Part shown: piece after piece, positions 58,419 through 64,000 of the stretch
Layout: each line of letters opens with the position of its first letter
How positions within the stretch are numbered: the first letter of the stretch is position 1
Source of the DNA: Nansenia antarctica
Taxonomy: Eukaryota > Chordata > Actinopteri > Argentiniformes > Microstomatidae
Length of the DNA stretch: 64,000 nucleotides
Direction: 5' to 3'
NCBI GenBank assembly: GCA_963989245.1
Contig: OZ022349.1
Location: 11,386,167 to 11,450,166, forward strand
Translations under genes and position numbers: made by a program
Notes under the pieces: model-generated
Database searches by the model: none
What the model was told of the DNA's origin: nothing
The model's input: the letters and a program-made list of their open reading frames with translations, nothing else

Positions 58419-61400
58419 GGATTGTGTTTTTATTTTTTTTCTCAGTCCCAAGTATACGACGGCCAATTAAATTCGGTGTATTAGCAACCTGCAGGGAAAG
58501 TTTCAGCCAGTTCAGCTGTGTGTTATTAAAAACTTTGAAACAAACCCACCGTGGTGCCCTCTTCAACCAGAAGGGAAGAACATCCATACTTCATGTTCTC
58601 TAGCATACCTACCTATACTGCAGATGTAGCGGAGCAACGAGGGACCAGATAACCAAGGCCCGGGTTCCTTACTTCAATACAAACCAGTCCACTGTTACCT
58701 GTCAGTAATAGCGTCGGAATATTCAGAGAGAATATTGGAATTAGGTTTTCCGATAGGTCATGGGGGCGCAGCAGCAGCATCTCCTCACTCGGAGCTTATC
58801 CATCTTCTATGAAGGACATGCAGGCACAAAGGATTGTGTTGAGGGGACTGCATGATCACATAGTAAAACGCCATAAAAGCCAAGAGAGGGTAGTTAGTAT
58901 TCACAGCAGTCCATGTCCTTGTGCAACAGTGTGGAATTCTAGTCTTATCTCATTGGAGGATCTCATCCATTATTTAGAACGCAGTCGCGGACGGACGCTC
59001 TTCAATAATTCCTGGCGGATCATTCCTTGCTGTGCTCCCCCCCCGCCTTCCGCGTTCCGGCTGCTGTTTTATTCCCCGAGCTGTTACTCATCGGCACTCT
59101 CAAACAATCGTACGCGTCAGCCGGCAGTGGCAAGGCTGTGACACATGGGGTAGAGGATGCACACGCATGCAATTAGTAGCCAGGGGATACAGGGAAGAGG
59201 CGGGAAGGGATTCCACTGCCATAAAAGCATCTCTGTGATGTGCAAAGGTGTCCTCGTTTGGTAACTCCCTCCTACGGTGGTGATAATTTATTAATAGTTG
59301 GTTCTGAGTATTAACTGGGGATCACTATCCCACTTTGAGTGAATGACCTCTCGGTGTTTCTACCTACGGCACACGGGCTGTAAAACCATTACAGATGTTG
59401 TTTTTGTCTTATGCATACACAGTGGTCTTTTATGTTAGGATGAAGATGAAGATTATCTGTGATAAAACATTTAATCAGGAGATTTAGAAGGGATAAGACT
59501 GTCATTATAAATTGTGTACCACTGAGATCTGATGCTGTGTGTGACTAAAGACATTATCGATGCTCTTATTTATGCAAGGACCCAGTCTGGTAGTTACACG
59601 GGTCATCCAATAGGTGGGGGTATTGATTCAGAGAGGAGTCTAAGGGGTGCGTCTCAATAATCCAAAGTGACTTCTTCTTCCCCCAGGTCCTCCTCTCCTG
59701 TGTCTGTGCTGGTCCTAAAGGACAGGATAGGGAAGGGCAAGAGTGGAGGGGTGAATAGGTGTTGCTATCACTCGCTTAGTTGTTTCACGTCAGGTCAGTT
59801 GAAGGAGAGGAGAGGAGATGAGGAGGTGGCCACTCTACAATGTTAGGATGCAGCCTTTGAGCCTCTACCATCAACCCCATAAGCCAAGACCTTAGCAACA
59901 CCTTTTCGGGTTAACTTGAATCTGAATCTGATTGGTTGTTTAGAAGCAGCACTGGGGATGGGGACAGAGAGGATGTATAGAGAGGTAATTAATCTAATGC
60001 AGCAACATACCTGACATGCCCTGTTAATCAGTCCTTTACCTCATTGATTGAACTGTAGCTTCTGTCCAGAGGAACAATTAGCAAGCTAGCCAAGTGAGAG
60101 GCCTACTGTAGCTCACGGTGAGAAGTATAGATAAAAACAGCTTGGCACAAAGAGTTCTAATAAAATACTAATTAAAATTAGAATGTCATCTCCAAAGAGG
60201 TGCTATAATCGTTACATATTTATTTACATCTTTATAGTTTATTGCCCCCTGTCTGATCTTTGACAACCGTCCTAGTTGAATTGTTCTATTTAGGTGCTGG
60301 TCAATGTCACCGCTTAATTGTGACTAATTATTGCAAACATGTTGACCCTCTTTGTCTCTGTCTGGCGCAGTAACCACTAATGTGAAACCCAGGAGCAAGA
60401 TGGAGAGGTTTGTTAACGACACCACCAAATGAATGGGCTGTGTAGCACCCAGTCACTTCGCTGGCACTTAGGAGGGGGAGGGAGAGGAGGAGGAGGAGGG
60501 AGAGGGAGAGGAGGAAGAGGGAGAGGAGGAGAGAGAGAGGGAGAGAAAGAACCAAGGAGGATGTAATAATAGAGGGAAGGCAAAAGAGGAGAGAGAGAGA
60601 GACCTGATGAGTCTCACCCTTTTCTTCCTTTCTCTCTTTCTTTCTTATGGTCTCTCTCAGCTCCTCCCCTCCAGGAGGAGGCTGGGGTCAGGCTGTCCCA
60701 GAGCACACAGCAGGTTATGACCGTCTCAGCCGACTGCTCACACAGTGGGTAGCTCTCCACTCATCCCTACTGAACACCAGCCCCTGATTTCACCCGCAAA
60801 GCAACAGAGCAGTTACACATCGACCATTACTCACATGTTGAGAGGCTGATACATCATAACAGTTATATTGCCAAAGGCCATAAAAACTCCAAAACTCCAA
60901 ACAAGAAGTAAAAAAATAAACTAAAAACCTTTCATGTGAGGCTGGGAATTGCTGTCTTAAAGCCTGGTTCTGAAACATTAATGTTGATTTCCACTGTACA
61001 TGTATATAATACATATTTCAACAACTCCCCATTGGCTGGTGTTGACTGCCTTCTAAGCCTTATTGTTATCATAAGAAATATTTTTTAATTGTTTAGGGAG
61101 ACAAAAGCAAAGTTAAACAGTCATTAGTCATATCAGTATGGATATAATCATCTGTGAAGTATTGTTTCTCTCAAGGAAAACAAATGGATAAACACAACAA
61201 CATATGGTCATGTTATTACACTGAGTATGTTAAGAGTTTCGTATTGTCTCGGTATTCATCACTGTATCTAACCATTGACCCTTTTTACTACACAATATTA
61301 ACACATGGTTGAGGTCCTTCAGAGCTGAAGTAACAGAAACTCAGTTTAGATTTCTCTCTAATTAGAATTTCTCCAAAACGATCGGCACTAATGGCCATTT

Positions 61401-61690
61401 CTTACCATTTAACCATAGTTAATATGCATACTTAATTACATAAATATGTAAATGCATTCTCATTCTTATTCATACTTGGCCCTTACCATATTGTCTCTTC
61501 AATGGCTGTTGTCACTTCATCATCGTCATCATCATTACCAACACTACCACTGCTATGACCTTTTTCTTTCAACATCTCTCCTTCTCCTCTTCCTCCTCCT
61601 CCTCCTCATCAACATCTTTATCGTGGATTTTATCAGAGTTTGCACATGGTGGCTTCAATAGGTGTCTCTTTCAGGTCTGGGTTGTAGCTG
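57886..61690. other. Unique sequence, no supported gene
   Basis: About 3.8 kb with one GT array (58358-58416), a purine-rich stretch (60472-60600) and no splice-bounded exon. Several AT-rich blocks with homeobox-like TAATTA cores (about 59985-60060, 60310-60335, 61360-61450) could be regulatory; this is speculative. Confidence 0.5.
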
Positions 61691-61699
61691 ATATTGTAG

Positions 61700-62775
61700 C
61701 AGGAGGGAGGCTGGGAAAGGAGGTGTGGAAGGAGGCTGTGGAGGGAGGATGTGGAGGGGGGATGGGGAGGGAAGATGTGGAGGGAGACTGTTGAGGCTGG
61801 GGAGGGAGGCTGTGGAGCGAGACTGTTGAGGCTGTGGAGGGAGGATGGGGAGTGAGGGTGTTGAGGCTGTGGAGGGAGGCTGTTGAGGCTGGGGAGTGAG
61901 GGTGTTGAGGGAGGATGTGGAGGCTGTAGAGGGAGGATGTGGAGGGAGGATGTGGAGGCTGTAGAGGGAGGATGTGGAGGCTGTGGAGGGAGGATGTGGA
62001 GGCTGTGGAGGGAGGATGTGGAGGCTGTGAAGGGAGGATGTGGAGGATGTGAAGGGAGGATGTGGAGGATGTGGAGGGAGGATGTGGAGGCTGTGGAGGG
62101 AGGATGTGGAGGATGTGAAGGGAGGATGTGGAGGATGTGGAGGGAGGATGTGGAGGGAGGATGTGGAGGGAGGATGTGGAGGGAGGATGTGGAGGCTGTA
62201 GAGGGAGGATGTGGAGGATGTGGAGGGAGGATGTGGAGGCTGTAGAGGGAGGATGTGGAGGCTGTGAAGGGAGGATGTGGAGGGAGGATGTGGAGGGAGG
62301 ATGTGGAGGGAGGATGTGGAGGCTGTAGAGGGAGGATGTGGAGGATGTGAAGGGAGGATGTGGAGGATGTGGAGGGAGGATGTGGAGGGAGGATGTGGAG
62401 GGAGGATGTGGAGGCTGTAGAGGGAGGATGTGGAGGCTGTGGAGGGAGGATGTGGAGGATGTGAAGGGAGGATGTGGAGGATGTGGAGGGAGGATGTGGA
62501 GGATGTGGAGGGAGGATGTGGAGGCTGTGGAGGGAGGATGTGGAGGCTGTGGAGGGAGGCTGTGGAGGCTGGGTAGGAAGGTTGTGGGGGGTGGATGTGG
62601 AGGCTGTAGAGGGAGGATGTGGAGGCTGTAGAGGGAGGATGTGGAGGCTGTGGAGGGAGGATGTGGAGGCTGTAGAGGGAGGATGTGGAGGCTGTGGAGG
62701 GAGGATGTGGAGGCTGTGGAGGCTGTAGAGGGAGGATGTGGAGGCTGTAGAGGGAGGATGTGGAGGCTGCCTCTC
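61700..62775. repeat. GGAGGATGTGGA / GGCTGT(A/G)GAGGGA minisatellite
   Basis: More than 1 kb of interleaved 12-bp (GGAGGGAGGATGTGG-like) and 21-bp (GGCTGTAGAGGGAGGATGTGG) units, G-rich on the plus strand. The 408-codon minus-strand frame and several plus-strand frames across it come from the repeat having no stop in those frames. Confidence 0.97.
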
Positions 62776-62923
62776 TGTGTTTAGAGCCTGTCATGAATAA
62801 GTGATGACATGGTAATACACAACAGCTCAGCTCAGGAGACGGCTCTGCAGGAGAGAGGGACTCGGCGGTATTAAAATGCAATAAAAGTAAATCAGGTCAG
62901 GCCCCTACTGCCTGTGTTACTTT

Positions 62924-62957
<34 letters not shown>

Positions 62958-64000
62958 TGTATAGAGGGAGGTGTAGAAGGAGGAGGGTAAGAGAGGGGAC
63001 AAGTAGAAGAAGAGAGAGAAAGAGAGGGAGGAACGAGGAGAGAGCGAGACAGGCACAGTGAGAAAGAGGGCGAGGGAGAAAGAGCGGGACGGATGGATAG
63101 AGAGAAAGAGGCTGTGAGATGGTGGGGGCGTGTGTGTGTGTGTGTGTGTTGGGGGGGTTACACCGTGTTTGCTGCAGTGTTAGGGAGGTGTCGGGGGGCT
63201 GGGGAGGAGATGGCAACACCCCGAATCATGCCCTGAGTGAGTGAAGAGCTCTAGGGAAGAGAGAGAGAGACAGAGGGAAGTGGAGAACGAACGAGGAAGG
63301 AGAGGGAGAAGAAACCAGGCGAAGGGGAGGGATGTAGGGAGTGGTGTACTGACTACTGTATAAGAGCAGACGGAGCCATTGAGGGCACAATAACCCAGAG
63401 CGAACCTTTGATAACTCTTCCAAAACCCAACTGGTGGGTGTGAATGACGTGAGTGGGCCGTGTTTCAGCCAACACGCGCTGTGCATGAAGAGCCTACGGG
63501 CGCGTCTGTGCTTCTAATTAATGATACTTCAGAGAATATGAGACGAGGGGGGGGTTGAATCAAATCTCGCACCGTTGCTGTACTTGTAATTGTTCCAGAA
63601 GTACAACTGTCTTTGGCTCCGGGCCCGGGGAAAAAAGCCATCTCTCTTCAGATGTGTCTATATAAGGAGAGGAGAGGATTGCGATCACTTTTCAATTAGC
63701 CACCAATACGGGGCTTCACAGTGCGAGTCTGCAATCAGAGCTGTTTATGACAGACTAGTCTCACCAAGGAAAGCCCCTGATTCTAGTCCAATACTGCTAT
63801 ACGCCATCCTCTCCTCCATCCCCTCATCCCTTCGTTAACCTCCTAGCTGATTTCATGCCATAACGGCCTGGTGAAACCCGTCATCGGCGAACTACGAGGA
63901 GATTAACAGGGGCGGGGAGAATCCCGTACGACGGTGACTTGCCAACGCTCTCCGCGTTGACTCTGTCGACGCTGTCACAGCGGCGCACTCTGACCCTGCT
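62776..64000. other. Right-hand end, no supported gene
   Basis: GA array at 62923-62950, purine-rich sequence to about 63320, then more balanced, CpG-containing sequence from about 63840 to the window end. No exon is supported; the rise in CpG at the edge may be approach to a promoter outside the window. Confidence 0.5.

Noticed and set aside
61655..62881. 408-codon minus-strand frame rich in Ser-Thr-Leu-His-Pro
   Set aside because: It coincides with the 12/21-bp minisatellite; the amino-acid pattern is the translated repeat unit, and other frames are open too.

Overview
This is a 64 kb stretch of a vertebrate genome, almost certainly a ray-finned (teleost) fish. The evidence is multi-exon genes with GT-AG introns, four recognisable vertebrate orthologues, very long CA/GT and CT arrays, tRNA-derived SINEs with the fish-type L2-like tail, and Tc1-like and hAT element ends typical of teleosts. 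The species cannot be fixed from sequence alone.

Layout. (1) 1-14,243 (+): the 3' 27 coding exons of tmem94, a P-type-ATPase-like ER membrane protein; the N-terminus lies left of the window. Its 3' UTR runs to a poly(A) signal at 17,888. (2) 17,911-22,119: a transposon-rich gap. (3) 22,151-27,076 (+): a complete tdrkh, a mitochondrial Tudor-KH protein of the piRNA pathway, with an apparently degenerate first KH domain and an in-frame 196-codon candidate cassette exon. (4) 28,700-38,594 (+): a complete mbtd1, an FCS zinc finger plus four MBT repeats, with a 4.2 kb 3' UTR. (5) 43,908-47,600 (-): a complete NME1/NME2-type nucleoside diphosphate kinase gene, convergent with mbtd1, with a 5' non-coding exon and a TATA promoter. 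(6) 47,620-64,000: no convincing gene; it holds LINE, SINE and Tc1 relics, several minisatellites and long simple repeats.

The genes do not form a pathway. tmem94 acts at the ER membrane, tdrkh in germline small-RNA biogenesis on mitochondria, mbtd1 in chromatin (TIP60/NuA4) and nme2 in nucleotide metabolism. They share only position. The mbtd1/nme2 tail-to-tail pair is conserved with human 17q21.33, tmem94 maps to human 17q25.1 and tdrkh to 1q21.

Mobile DNA is the other main content. One hAT element has a perfect 8-bp target duplication and a BED-finger relic. A second hAT-like family has two copies, one with a perfect 8-bp duplication and a 460-bp nested insertion. There are several palindromic MITE families, some represented two or three times, a Tc1-type MITE in the tdrkh 3' UTR and a large Tc1 relic near 52 kb. 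LINE fragments occur in tmem94, tdrkh and mbtd1 introns. I found no new gene system. The most useful leads are the tdrkh C-terminal cassette exon and KH1 change, the repeat arrays built directly onto tmem94 splice sites, and the families of inverted-repeat elements.
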